Shown here one piece after another: positions 16,279 to 25,174 of a stretch of 31,958 nt of DNA. The notes beneath the pieces are model-generated. The model was not told the DNA's origin. It saw only the letters and a program-made list of their open reading frames with translations, and made no database searches. Source of the stretch: an uncultured Collinsella sp. (lineage in GTDB: Bacteria > Actinomycetota > Coriobacteriia > Coriobacteriales > Coriobacteriaceae); NCBI GenBank assembly GCA_902492935.1, contig CABUNJ010000029.1, positions 1 to 31,958 on the forward strand. Reading direction: 5' to 3'. Each line of letters starts with the position of its first letter. Position 1 is the first letter of the stretch. Position numbers and translations under genes: made by a program.

Positions 16279-16370
16279 GCCGGGCGGGAGCGTTTAGCGG
16301 TACAGCTGCCGACTGGGCAGGCTGAGCTGGTATCCTTATGCGGTATTGTCTCGATTCGTTAGGATTGCAT

Positions 16371-19175
16371 GTGAGAGCTGCCACTGTCCTTCGTTCAGTT
16401 ATATGTCGCGCCCTGGCCATTGTACTTGCCGCGCTTGCCGCACTGAGTTCCATCGCGCCTGTCCAGGCTTTTGCCGATGACTCTAGTCAGCCAGTCAAGA
16501 CGGTCCGCGTCGGCTGGCTCGTCAACAACGAGGGCTTCCAGAACGGCACCCCCGGCGAGCGTCTCTCGGGATGGGGTTACGAGTACCTCCAGACCCTGTC
16601 GTACTACACGCCCGGCTGGCGGTACGAATACGTCTCCGGCACCTTCACCGAGCTTATGGACATGCTCGAGGCAGGCGAGATCGACCTCATGCCCAACATC
16701 TCCTACTCCGAGGAACGCGCCCAAAAGCTGCTCTTTTCCTCGAACCCTGAGGGCACCGAGCGCTACTACATCTACGCCAGGCCCGACCGTGACGACCTGG
16801 CCAAGGGTGACCCTCAAGCACTCCAGGGTCTCACCATCGGTTACAACTCCGGTGTTATGCAAACCATCGTCGGCCAGCAGTGGCTCGCCAACGAGGGAAT
16901 CGCCTGCACATACAGGGAGTATGACGGAGGCTCCGTTCTCTTTGACGCGCTCGCAAACGGCGAGGTCGACGCCATCATCATGAACGACACCATTTCGTCG
17001 CCCGAGGCGTCGCCCATGTTCTACGTCGGTTCGAGCGACTACTACTTTGCCGTTCCCAAAAGCCGCCCCGACCTGATGGACAACATCAACTCCGCAATGG
17101 CGGCAATCAACCTCGTCAACCCCCGCTATAACGACGAGGTCAAATCGAACTATTCAGCGCAAAACAGCGGATCATCCTCGCTCACCGGCGATGAGCGCGC
17201 CTGGCTCAAGGCGAACAACAGCACCATCACGCTCGGCTACATTACGGGCAAACTCCCCTACTGCAACGAAGACGAAGACGGCAAAATGGAAGGCTCGCTC
17301 GCATCGCTTGCGACGACGTTGCACGATAAATTTGGCATTACGGTCAAAACCGTCGCCTTTGATAGCTACAAGATGATGTCAAAGGCCCTGTCAAAGGGAA
17401 GCATAGACGTCGCGCTGCCGGTATACCGAGATTACTGGTTTGCCGAGCAATCAGGCGTTGTGCAGTCGGTATCGTTGGGGACCATATCCCTCACCGCCAT
17501 CCACAGCGGAAGCAACCTGAACAAAGACCTTCAGAACATCGCCTGCACCAAATCATCGTTTATCAACCGAAACGTACTTGAAAGTCTGTTCCCCACAGCG
17601 ACCGTGACCGAATACCGATCCGACGATGAAGCGTTCGACGCCCTCAGGAGGGGAACGGCGCGCTGCGTCGTCGCTCCCAGTTCACGCGTAAAAACCCTCG
17701 GCGATCGTTATGATCTCGAGGACTGCGAGACGGTCGAGCTCCCTGACACCTGCGAGCTCTCGTGCTGGATTTCGCGCGGAAAGCCCGAGCTGTTGGGAAT
17801 CATCAACAAGGGCATCATCAATGCCGGAGAATCGCTCTCCGCAAGCAATTTCTCCTCCACGTCGTACACGGCCCAGGAATCCAACACGCTTCAATTCCTT
17901 TATCGCAACCGCACCGCCATTGCAGCTACCCTCATCGGTATGTTGTCGGTCGGCATCGTCCTGCTCATCTGGGCGCTCGTGCGCGCTCGAACCGAGCGCA
18001 AAAAAGCCGATGCCGCCAACGCCGCTAAGACGGCATTCCTCACGCGCATGAGCCACGACATCCGCACGCCGCTCAACGGCATCCTGGGCCTTATCGAGAT
18101 CGAGGAATTGAAGGAAGGCGATATGCAAGTCGCCCGCGAGAGCCGTGCCAAGGCGCGCGTTGCCGCCAATCACCTGCTCTCGCTGATCAACGACATCCTC
18201 GAGATGGGCAAAATCGAAGACCGCAAGCTAACGCTGGAACATGCGCCTTTTAACCTCAAAGAGCTCTGTGACGATGCGCTGGTGCTGTGCAAGCTCCGCG
18301 CGTCCGGTAACGGCATCACAATGCAGAACAATAGCCTGCCGTACGCCACGGGGCCATACATGATCGGCAGTCCCACCCATATCCGACGGATCATAATCAA
18401 CCTGCTAGACAACAGCATTAAGTACAACAAGCACGGCGGCTCCGTCACCTTTAGCTCACAGACCAAGCCACTCGATAACGGGCGCGCGCTCTTTTGCTTT
18501 AGCGTTTCGGACACCGGCATTGGCATGGCTCCCGAGTTTTTAAAGCATATCTATGAGCCGTTTGCCCAGGAAGGTGACGATGCGCGCAGCAAGTTCCAGG
18601 GAACCGGCATGGGCATGCCAATCGTCAAGTCACTTATTGAACTGATGGGCGGCACGATTGAGATTTCGAGTGAGGTTGGCGTGGGGAGTACGTTCAACGT
18701 CCAGATTCCGCTCGATATCGACAAGAACCCCCAGGCGCGGGCGGATACGGTCGAGATGGCGCTCGACTGCTCGCTCGCCGACATGAACGTCCTTTTGGCA
18801 GAAGATAACGAGCTCAATGCCGAGATTGCCCAGGCTCTGCTCGAAAGCGAGGGCATCGTCGTAACTCACGCCGCCGACGGCAACGAAACGGTCGACCTAT
18901 ACGTTGGCCGTCCCGCCGGCAGCTTCGATGCGATCCTGATGGACATCATGATGCCGGGCATGGACGGCTATGAGGCAACCCGCGCGATTCGCCTGAGCAA
19001 GAAGGCCGATGCAGCCGATATCCCCATCATCGCGCTCACCGCCAATGCCTTCGCCGAGGACGCCAAGGCGGCACACGACGCCGGCATGAACGCCCATCTG
19101 TCCAAACCGCTCGACTTTAACAAGCTCAAAAACATACTCGCCCGCATCAAGAAAAACGGATCCGTTTCGCTATAG
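16371..19175 (+). CDS. BvgS-like hybrid histidine kinase with two periplasmic binding domains
   Basis: A 934-residue sensor kinase. It has a signal peptide (about 1-35, ending VQAFA before DDSSQ), two tandem SBP_bac_3 (Venus flytrap) domains at about 43-265 and 270-500, a membrane helix (about 514-537, IAATLIGMLSVGIVLLIWAL), a HisKA domain with the phosphorylated His562 in SHDIRTPLNG, an HATPase domain (NLLDNSIKYN, DTGIGM, GTGMGMPIV), and a C-terminal receiver with Asp858 in LMDIMMPGMDG. There is no PAS and no HPt domain, which differs from Bordetella BvgS and E. coli EvgS. The GTG at 16371 is chosen: TAGGA precedes it and the signal peptide then has a normal length; an ATG at 16338 has no ribosome site. 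Ligand and cognate regulator are unknown. Confidence 0.92.
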   Translation: MRAATVLRSVICRALAIVLAALAALSSIAPVQAFADDSSQPVKTVRVGWLVNNEGFQNGTPGERLSGWGYEYLQTLSYYTPGWRYEYVSGTFTELMDMLEAGEIDLMPNISYSEERAQKLLFSSNPEGTERYYIYARPDRDDLAKGDPQALQGLTIGYNSGVMQTIVGQQWLANEGIACTYREYDGGSVLFDALANGEVDAIIMNDTISSPEASPMFYVGSSDYYFAVPKSRPDLMDNINSAMAAINLVNPRYNDEVKSNYSAQNSGSSSLTGDERAWLKANNSTITLGYITGKLPYCNEDEDGKMEGSLASLATTLHDKFGITVKTVAFDSYKMMSKALSKGSIDVALPVYRDYWFAEQSGVVQSVSLGTISLTAIHSGSNLNKDLQNIACTKSSFINRNVLESLFPTATVTEYRSDDEAFDALRRGTARCVVAPSSRVKTLGDRYDLEDCETVELPDTCELSCWISRGKPELLGIINKGIINAGESLSASNFSSTSYTAQESNTLQFLYRNRTAIAATLIGMLSVGIVLLIWALVRARTERKKADAANAAKTAFLTRMSHDIRTPLNGILGLIEIEELKEGDMQVARESRAKARVAANHLLSLINDILEMGKIEDRKLTLEHAPFNLKELCDDALVLCKLRASGNGITMQNNSLPYATGPYMIGSPTHIRRIIINLLDNSIKYNKHGGSVTFSSQTKPLDNGRALFCFSVSDTGIGMAPEFLKHIYEPFAQEGDDARSKFQGTGMGMPIVKSLIELMGGTIEISSEVGVGSTFNVQIPLDIDKNPQARADTVEMALDCSLADMNVLLAEDNELNAEIAQALLESEGIVVTHAADGNETVDLYVGRPAGSFDAILMDIMMPGMDGYEATRAIRLSKKADAADIPIIALTANAFAEDAKAAHDAGMNAHLSKPLDFNKLKNILARIKKNGSVSL

Positions 19176-19217
19176 TTTGTGCTCAACCACCACGCACGAC
19201 CAGAAAGGAAGCCAACG

Positions 19218-19697
19218 ATGTTTAGGCCCTTACGTCGAAAGAAACGCGCCATCACTGACGAGGAAGCGCGCGAACTGCTCGCTACCTGCAAGCGCGGCGT
19301 CTTTGCCGTCAACGGCGACGATGGCTACCCGTACGCCATTCCCGTCAACTACTTCTTTGACACCGAGCACGACAAGATTTATTTCCATGGCGCCAAGGCT
19401 GGCCACAAGGTCGATTCACTCAAGCGCGATGACAAGGTCTGCTTTACCGTTTACGGAAACGAGTGGCACAAGGACGGTGACTGGGCTCCCTACGTTATGA
19501 GTACCGTGGTCTTTGGCCGCTGTCGCCTGGCAAATGACACTCCCGCGTTTATCGAGGATAAAGTCCGCCAGCTCGCGCTTAAGTACTACCCTTCTGCCGA
19601 GGAAGTCGAAGAGGAAATCGCCAAGGACATTAAGGGCGTCCAGCTCTACGAGATTACGATTGAGCATCTTTGCGGCAAGCAGATTCAGGAAAAGTAA
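19218..19697 (+). CDS. Pyridoxamine 5'-phosphate oxidase-like (Nim-type) flavoprotein
   Basis: A 159-residue split-barrel flavoprotein of the PNPOx-like family, the group that includes NimA-type nitroimidazole reductases. The core is RGVFAVNGDDGYPYAIPVNY (about 29-48), then IYFHGAKAGHKVDSLKRDDKVCFTVYG, matching the flavin-binding HGAxxGHK segment. The N-terminus is basic (MFRPLRRKKRAITDEEAREL), and the C-terminus has the acidic helix SAEEVEEEIAKDIKG. AAAGGA lies in front of the ATG at 19218, 42 bases after the kinase stop, so co-transcription is possible. Such genes are common in gut anaerobes and do not by themselves show drug resistance. Confidence 0.85.
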   Translation: MFRPLRRKKRAITDEEARELLATCKRGVFAVNGDDGYPYAIPVNYFFDTEHDKIYFHGAKAGHKVDSLKRDDKVCFTVYGNEWHKDGDWAPYVMSTVVFGRCRLANDTPAFIEDKVRQLALKYYPSAEEVEEEIAKDIKGVQLYEITIEHLCGKQIQEK

Positions 19698-19725
19698 GCC
19701 CCCTCAGCAGACCTCATCAATAACA

Positions 19726-19765
19726 ATATGGCCTGGTTCCAACCCACCTTGGAACCAGGCCATAT
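19726..19765. terminator. Strong bidirectional hairpin
   Basis: A perfect 17-base stem, ATATGGCCTGGTTCCAA (19726-19742) with TTGGAACCAGGCCATAT (19749-19765) and a six-base loop CCCACC. It lies exactly between the convergent Nim-like gene and the second kinase. Neither flank has a long T-run, though the minus strand continues TGTTATT. A shared terminator is the best reading. Confidence 0.75.
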
Positions 19766-19767
19766 GC

Positions 19768-21960
19768 TTATAGAGCGTCAGCGGCTATGTGCGCTAACGC
19801 CTCAACGAGCTCCTGCGAGCTCACGGGTTTACTCAGGTGCGCGTTCATGCCCGCCTCGCGCGAAAGCCTGCGGTCGTCGGCAAAGGCGTTGGCGCTCACG
19901 GCGATAATCGGCGTGGTCGCGGCATCCTCGCGATCGAGTGCTCGAATCCGACGCGTGGCCTCAAGGCCATCGATGCCCGGCATCATGATGTCCATCAACA
20001 CCACGTCGTACTCGTGCAGTGCGCTCGCGGCAAACATCTCGACGGCAGACTCACCATCCTTAGCATGCGTCACGACGGCACCGGCACGGCTGAGCGTAAA
20101 CTGCGCGATCTCGGCGTTCAGGTCGTTATCCTCTACGAGCAAAACGCGCAAGCCCTGGAGCGCATCGCTGTCGCCCGCATCTACGCGAACTGCCTGAGGA
20201 ATCTCGGAGCGGTCGCACTTCTCGAACGGCAGGCGGATGGTAAACGTCGTCCCCTGCCCCAAGACACTCGTAAAGCTCATGGTTCCGCCCATAAGCTCGA
20301 CCAACTGTTTTGCGATAGGCGCGCCCAGGCCAGTTCCCGATGAAGCGCCTTCCACCTGTTGTTCCTCGCGGCAAAAAGGCTCGTAGAGGTGCTGTTGGAA
20401 CTCCTCGCTCATGCCAATACCGTTGTCGGCGACCGTGTATTCATAGACGGTGACGCCATCCGCTGGCTCCACCTCGCGGCACACCAGGCGAACATAGCCG
20501 CCCTGGCGGTTGTACTTGACGGCATTGCCGGCAATATTGAGCAACAAACGCTTGAGGTGCGTCACGCTCACCCGCGCATAGGGATGATTAAGAGCCTGCT
20601 GGTCGCAGATAATTGTCACCAGACGTTCCTCGGCCTGGCGCTCCAGAATATCGCGCACTTCGCAGTTGAGTGCCACCAAATTTGTGGGTACGAGGTTCAG
20701 GTCGACCTGCCCGCTCTCCAGGCGACTCATATCGAGTGCCTCGTTGGCAAGGTCGAGCAGCAGTCCCGATGCCGTCCAGATTTTTGAGCGGCACTCGGTC
20801 TGCTTTTGCAGATCGTCCGCATTGGCATCGCCAACCTCGACCATGCCGCGAATGCCGTTGATAGGCGTGCGCAGATCGTGGCTCATGCGACGCAGAAACT
20901 CCGTCTTTGCCGAGTTGGCGGACGAGGCCTCACGCGCCGCCTTTGCCAGCTTGTCGCCATAGTCGCGCTCCTGCTGCAGCAAGTCCGTCAAACGTCGACG
21001 ATCAGCGCGGCGACGCACCGTCACAACAACGGCTATAACACCGCCGTAGAGCACCAGCACGCCGGCGGCAACAGCCGCGGCGACCTCAAAGTAGCGCTGC
21101 GCCGAGGCATAGGTGTACACGTAGAATTTTTGCGCTTTACCGAATGTGCCCAGATACCACTCGCCGTTGACGTTAACCAATCTGACCTTACCAGCCAGGC
21201 ATCGATCCTTTATGCCGTCGACAATGAAGACATCCGTCGCAGGCAGATCGAATTCGCCCAATATGGTGGGTTCAACGGCATTGGTCGCAACGACCTTGCC
21301 ATCGTTTTCGATCACGATATTGCCGTTATCGATGGTTTCATAACCATCAAGCAGGCTCTGCAGTTTGAGCGTATTGCTTGCAACTGCCTTCGCGCTCTGA
21401 TGCCTTACTGCGACAACGATGCCCTCGTCATCCTGCCGGGTCACGCAGCCAATGTCTGCGACCGAGTCATCCGCAAGTGTGATGCGGGCGGTATAGGACT
21501 TAAGCGGATAGGCTGCCACCTCCAGCACGGGCGCTTCCTTGAGGTACGCAGCGATCGGCTCGTAGCCCACGCCATCCGTCGAGGACTCGGACACCAAATT
21601 GCCCGATGCGTCCGTCACGATCAGTGCGCTCACGTTGAACTGGTCGGCATATTGCTCCAGCGTAGCGTTATCCACCGAACCGTCGCGCTCCATATCGCGC
21701 GCCGTCTCTCCGGCGATCTCCATAACGCGAATCAGGTTTTTGGTCGTATAGGCGCTATTGAATGCATCGTAGGAAAGGCTCTGCGTCGCCACGTAATCGA
21801 CAACGTCGGCAAAGCGCTGCTCGGCTTGGGCCGTCGTGTAACCGTAGCTCATCATGCCGGCAACAACCGAGAGCGCTATCCCCAGCAGAGCGACAAGGAG
21901 CCATGCCCCTGCCGAACGATTGCCCCGCTCCTGAGCGGCGTGGTCGGGCGCATCAATCAT
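19768..21960 (-). CDS. Hybrid histidine kinase with extracellular CACHE-like sensor
   Basis: A 730-residue membrane kinase. Helix 1 is at about 19-41, the extracellular region (about 42-290) has the alpha-beta layout of a dCACHE/PAS-like sensor (LIVTDASGNLVSES, NIVIENDGKVVAT), and helix 2 is at about 291-313. No HAMP is evident: a basic stretch and coiled coil (314-352) lead straight to HisKA with His361 in MSHDLRTPING. HATPase boxes are NIAGNAVKYN (475-484), DNGIGM and GTGLG (542-546). The receiver (about 604-725) has DxD residues at LLVEDNDL, Asp657 in LMDIMMPG and Lys711. The start overlaps the stop of the binding-lipoprotein gene by four bases, so the two form a coupled operon. No HPt or DNA-binding regulator follows. 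Confidence 0.9.
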   Translation of the reverse strand: MIDAPDHAAQERGNRSAGAWLLVALLGIALSVVAGMMSYGYTTAQAEQRFADVVDYVATQSLSYDAFNSAYTTKNLIRVMEIAGETARDMERDGSVDNATLEQYADQFNVSALIVTDASGNLVSESSTDGVGYEPIAAYLKEAPVLEVAAYPLKSYTARITLADDSVADIGCVTRQDDEGIVVAVRHQSAKAVASNTLKLQSLLDGYETIDNGNIVIENDGKVVATNAVEPTILGEFDLPATDVFIVDGIKDRCLAGKVRLVNVNGEWYLGTFGKAQKFYVYTYASAQRYFEVAAAVAAGVLVLYGGVIAVVVTVRRRADRRRLTDLLQQERDYGDKLAKAAREASSANSAKTEFLRRMSHDLRTPINGIRGMVEVGDANADDLQKQTECRSKIWTASGLLLDLANEALDMSRLESGQVDLNLVPTNLVALNCEVRDILERQAEERLVTIICDQQALNHPYARVSVTHLKRLLLNIAGNAVKYNRQGGYVRLVCREVEPADGVTVYEYTVADNGIGMSEEFQQHLYEPFCREEQQVEGASSGTGLGAPIAKQLVELMGGTMSFTSVLGQGTTFTIRLPFEKCDRSEIPQAVRVDAGDSDALQGLRVLLVEDNDLNAEIAQFTLSRAGAVVTHAKDGESAVEMFAASALHEYDVVLMDIMMPGIDGLEATRRIRALDREDAATTPIIAVSANAFADDRRLSREAGMNAHLSKPVSSQELVEALAHIAADAL

Positions 21961-22826
21961 GACAGGCCCTCCATATTCAAAAATGGCGAAGGTTCATCAA
22001 AGTACTTTGACACCAGACGTTCCATGGTGCCATCGGCAAGCATTTCTTGGTAGGCATGGGTGAGCTTGACGTCGATGCCACGCGTATCGTTGATATCAAA
22101 AGCGGTGCCCAAACCGACCTCTAGCAGCGGCTCATCCAAAATGCGATACGTCACACCATAGTCTTTTTCGTAGGTGAGCAGCGAGGACTCATGCGCGGCG
22201 ATGGCGTCGACCAGACCCTCGACAAGCGCTGGGTTCAGGTATGAGCGGTCCGAAAAGCTGTAGAGCTCTTTGATCTGCGGAACGTTTTCATTTGTACGAT
22301 TGAGCAAAATGCCCTCGGGCTTGGTGGTGGACTGGACCGCCACGACCTTGTCCTCAAGATCGGCAAGCGTGTAGATATCGCTCTGGGGATCGACCGCGAC
22401 CACCTGGCGGCTCGCAAGGTACGGGCCGGCCCAACGATACTCGTTTTCGCGACCCGTCATGCTAAAGCTGCCCATGACGCAATCGAGCTCGCCGCTCGCC
22501 AGCAGCTCTTTCTTCTTTTCCCAATCGATCAGCTGGTACTTTGGCTTGTAACCAATGCTGGCCAAAGCCTCGGTTAGTATCTCGACATCCAGGCCAACGA
22601 TATCGCCGTACTCGTCGGTATACACAAACGGCGGATAGAGGTCGCTGCCAACGTTGAGCGTCTTAAGGCTGTCGTCTTTGGCCTGCGAGGCGTCCAGACC
22701 TTCTAATGCAGACGTCGAGGCTCTGTCATTCGACCCGGAACAGCCGGCTATCGCTACGACAAAGGCACACGCTACCGCAAGCGCGGCAAACAACGATATG
22801 GACACCGAGCGGCGAGGTCTTTTCAT
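21957..22826 (-). CDS. Extracellular solute-binding lipoprotein (SBP_bac_3)
   Basis: A 289-residue lipoprotein. The signal peptide has a basic start (MKRPRRSVS), a hydrophobic core and lipobox AIAGC with Cys29 as the lipid-anchored residue. The mature part is a family 3 binding protein: LNVGSDLYPPFVYTDEYGDIVGLDVEILTEAL is the classic beginning, followed by KKKELLASGELDCVMGSFSMTGREN and RWAGPYLASRQVVAV. In amino-acid ABC transporters such proteins deliver ligand to a permease, but here no permease is nearby. The four-base overlap with the hybrid kinase suggests the lipoprotein is a receptor that signals to the kinase. GGAG precedes the ATG, and a -10-like TATTAT lies about 50 bases upstream. 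The ligand is probably an amino acid or peptide-like compound (inference). Confidence 0.9.
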   Translation of the reverse strand: MKRPRRSVSISLFAALAVACAFVVAIAGCSGSNDRASTSALEGLDASQAKDDSLKTLNVGSDLYPPFVYTDEYGDIVGLDVEILTEALASIGYKPKYQLIDWEKKKELLASGELDCVMGSFSMTGRENEYRWAGPYLASRQVVAVDPQSDIYTLADLEDKVVAVQSTTKPEGILLNRTNENVPQIKELYSFSDRSYLNPALVEGLVDAIAAHESSLLTYEKDYGVTYRILDEPLLEVGLGTAFDINDTRGIDVKLTHAYQEMLADGTMERLVSKYFDEPSPFLNMEGLS

Positions 22827-22918
22827 CGAGCTCCAGAAGATCCTGTTTACAGACTGAAATGGCTAAAGATAATAGCAAACGAAACCACTCGAGCGTCCAA
22901 TGGTTACAGACGTTTTAC

Positions 22919-22950
22919 CATGCGGGCCTTCCAGCCGACTTGGCAGAAGG
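22919..22950 (-). terminator. Hairpin after the MalY/PatB-like gene
   Basis: CATGCGGGCCTTC (22919-22931) pairs with GAAGGCCCCGCATG (22946-22959 region start at 22946) with one bulged base. It lies just after the stop of the minus-strand C-S lyase gene and before the lipoprotein promoter. There is no T-run, so termination is plausible, not shown. Confidence 0.4.
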
Positions 22951-22969
22951 CCCCGCATGCAGTGCACAC

Positions 22970-24184
22970 TTACCGCGCATTAAAAACGTAGCGGTCCAGG
23001 CGGTCGCACGCTTCCCTTACGCGCGAAAGCGGCAGCGCCAGATTCACACGAATGTGGCAGGGTCCATGGAACGGGCGGCCGTCCTGATACCCCACGCCCA
23101 CGCGCGCCCCCTCGTCGAGCAGCCACTGAATATCGCGGCCATGTTCGCGGCACCACTCGGTGCAGTCAATAAACACCATGTACGTGCCCTGCGGACGTGA
23201 AAACGCGACGCCCTTCCAGTGTTTTTCTGCATACGTGCAGAAGTACTCGATATTGCCGGCAAGCACCTGGTTGAGCTCGTCCACCCACTCGTAGCCCTGC
23301 GGCTGGTAGGCACCGATAAGCGCATGCATGGAGAGGACATTCATTTCGTTGTAGTGGGTCTTGTTGGACACGGCGCACATGCGGTCGCGCAGCGTCTCGT
23401 TGTAGATAATGTGGTAGCTGCCGACCAGACCCGCCAGGTTGAACGTCTTGCTGGGCGCGTAGAGGGCAACCGTGCGCATGCGGGCATCCTCGCTCACCGA
23501 CTGCGTCGGGATGTGCTTGTGCCCCGGCAGGATGATATCGGACCAAATCTCGTCCGAGATCACCACGCAATCGTGCTGGCGATAGATGTCCATGGCGCGC
23601 TCGATCTCGTCGCGTTCCCATACGCGGCCGCAGGGATTGTGCGGCGAGCAGAACACCGCGGCATGGATGTGGTTTTGGGCGAGCTTGTGCTCCATGTCCT
23701 CAAAGTCCATACGCCACACGCCCTGGTCGTCGAGCTTAAGCGGGCTGTGGACAATATGATAGCCCGCGGCCTCAATGGACTTGGTAAAGCCGATGTAGGT
23801 AGGGCTGTGGACCAGCACCGCATCGCCCGGCTGAACATACGCACGCAGCGTCGACACGACACCGCCCAGCACGCCATTTTCGTAGCCGATATGTTCAGGG
23901 CGCAGGCCCTCGACGCCATTGCGGCGGCTCTGCCATTCGATGATGCGGTCGAAATACTCGGGGCGCGGATCGAAATAGCCAAACATGGGGTGCTGGGCAC
24001 GCTGAATGATGCGCTCCTGGACCGTGGGCACCGTGGCAAAATTCATGTCGGCCACCCACATGGGAATGCGGTCGAAGCCCTCGTCGGGTGCGTTCGGAGC
24101 CATACCTGGGATCTCACCCCAAGAGTCAACGGCGATGGAGTCCATGCCGTGGCGATCGATAAGCGAGCTAAAGTCGTATTTCAT
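22970..24184 (-). CDS. MalY/PatB-type PLP-dependent C-S lyase or aminotransferase
   Basis: A 404-residue fold-type I PLP enzyme of the MalY/PatB group, which cleaves cystathionine and related cysteine conjugates (C-S beta-lyase). The family start is FDRIPMWVADMNFATVPTVQERI (37-60). GYFDPRPEYFDRIIEWQSRRNG is the MalY-type segment at 69-90. SPHNPCGRVW (180-189) is the PLP-contacting NPxGRVW, SDEIWSDIILPG (210-221) contains the Asp that contacts the pyridine, and the PLP lysine is Lys246 in APSKTFNLAG. The C-terminus has the carboxylate-binding IRVNLALP. The ATG at 24184 gives a family-typical N-terminus; an upstream GTG at 24232 is less likely. A cytoplasmic role in sulfur amino acid breakdown is inferred. 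Confidence 0.9.
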   Translation of the reverse strand: MKYDFSSLIDRHGMDSIAVDSWGEIPGMAPNAPDEGFDRIPMWVADMNFATVPTVQERIIQRAQHPMFGYFDPRPEYFDRIIEWQSRRNGVEGLRPEHIGYENGVLGGVVSTLRAYVQPGDAVLVHSPTYIGFTKSIEAAGYHIVHSPLKLDDQGVWRMDFEDMEHKLAQNHIHAAVFCSPHNPCGRVWERDEIERAMDIYRQHDCVVISDEIWSDIILPGHKHIPTQSVSEDARMRTVALYAPSKTFNLAGLVGSYHIIYNETLRDRMCAVSNKTHYNEMNVLSMHALIGAYQPQGYEWVDELNQVLAGNIEYFCTYAEKHWKGVAFSRPQGTYMVFIDCTEWCREHGRDIQWLLDEGARVGVGYQDGRPFHGPCHIRVNLALPLSRVREACDRLDRYVFNAR

Positions 24185-24295
24185 GCTGAGCCCCCGTGCA
24201 AAGTGATTGTTTTGGTAGGCGTTATTGTCCACCAGCGTGGGCGGTTTTGGCGCGGGGTTTGGCGCTTAATTTGACGGGCGCGGACGAATGGCTGG

Positions 24296-25042
24296 TTAGT
24301 CTCGTGCGTCGTTGACGGCGACTACGATTAGCTGGGTTTCGTCGACCGTAAAAGATATATCGAGCCCGGCGTAGGCCAGGTGATAGACGCGGTTTGGCTC
24401 GTGTTTGCTGCCTGCACGGCGCGGATCTTGGCGGAGCACCTCTATCAAGCCGGGGAGCTTTGCGGGCGGGACCATATCCTGCAGTGCTTGCGGAAACTCA
24501 ACATCGAGCTCTTGCCACGGAGCATCCTCGATCCAGCCTCCGGTCGCATCCGGGTGGCAGTCCGCAAACGGAATGTAGGGCTTAATGTCGTAGATGGGCG
24601 TACCATCGCGCAGGTCGGCCCCCAGCACATGGATGATGGGGCCATCGTCGGTGAGCTCGACACAATCAAGCTTGACGCAGGTGAGCCCGATGGGATTAGG
24701 GCGAAACGGACTGCGCGTGGCAAAGACGCCCACACGCTCGGCCCCGCCTAGACGCGGCGGGCGCACGGTCTTCGACCACTTGGCATTGGTGCCGAACCTG
24801 TCCTGCGCCTTGGCATCGGCAGCTATGTCCTTAGCCGTGCCGCCGGGCGTTCCGTTTTCGAAGCGCCACAGCAGCCACAGGTGAGAGAAGGAGTCCAGAC
24901 CCTCAACCGCTGCACTGGAGGCAAATTCCGGCTCAAAAACGATGCGTCCCTGCAGATGAGGCGCCAAAAAGCTGTTGCGCGGAATGCCGAACTTCTGCGG
25001 CAGGTCGGTATGTATGTGTGCAATAGGTTCCATGCCGGTCAT
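24296..25042 (-). CDS. trmO: tRNA (N6-threonylcarbamoyladenosine37-N6)-methyltransferase TrmO
   Basis: A protein of about 248 residues in the TrmO (TsaA/YaeB) family, which methylates t6A37 in tRNA-Thr using SAM. The family hallmarks are present: GIPRNSFLAPHLQGRIVFEP near the start, LDSFSHLWLLWRFE, RPPRLGGAERVGVFATRSPFRPNPIGLTCVKL (the SAM-binding RSPxRPNPIG motif), and DLRDGTPIYDIKPYIPFAD. The C-terminal half carries the extra domain with the VDFPQALQ-like stretch and DPRRAGSKHEPNRVY. Two ATGs, at 25042 and 25033, are near the expected start; neither has a clear ribosome site. A longer open frame continues upstream but is antisense to the XRE gene and is not credible. Confidence 0.9.
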   Translation of the reverse strand: MTGMEPIAHIHTDLPQKFGIPRNSFLAPHLQGRIVFEPEFASSAAVEGLDSFSHLWLLWRFENGTPGGTAKDIAADAKAQDRFGTNAKWSKTVRPPRLGGAERVGVFATRSPFRPNPIGLTCVKLDCVELTDDGPIIHVLGADLRDGTPIYDIKPYIPFADCHPDATGGWIEDAPWQELDVEFPQALQDMVPPAKLPGLIEVLRQDPRRAGSKHEPNRVYHLAYAGLDISFTVDETQLIVVAVNDARD

Positions 25043-25100
25043 TGTACGGCATGGAGGCGTGGGGCGTTGCGCGCAATTCTTCGCCGCGGTCCCCCGTCGT

Positions 25101-25144
25101 GCAACCAACGGTTGCTTGGAAGGGCACTGGCCGCCGCGTATGCT
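25101..25144 (+). promoter_or_regulatory. Promoter with upstream dyad for the XRE-TipAS gene
   Basis: TTGGAA (25116-25121) and TATGCT (25139-25144) are separated by 17 bases, a good sigma-70-type promoter, about 30 bases before the ATG at 25175. Directly upstream and touching the -35 is the dyad GCAACC-AAC-GGTTGC (25101-25115), a candidate operator for autoregulation. Confidence 0.55.
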
Positions 25145-25174
25145 TAAGCCATCAACCGGAAGAAAGGAGCCGTC

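Noticed and set aside
19218..19697. The Nim-like flavoprotein as a proven metronidazole-resistance gene
   Set aside because: The fold family is broad and the sequence alone cannot show nitroimidazole reduction or resistance.
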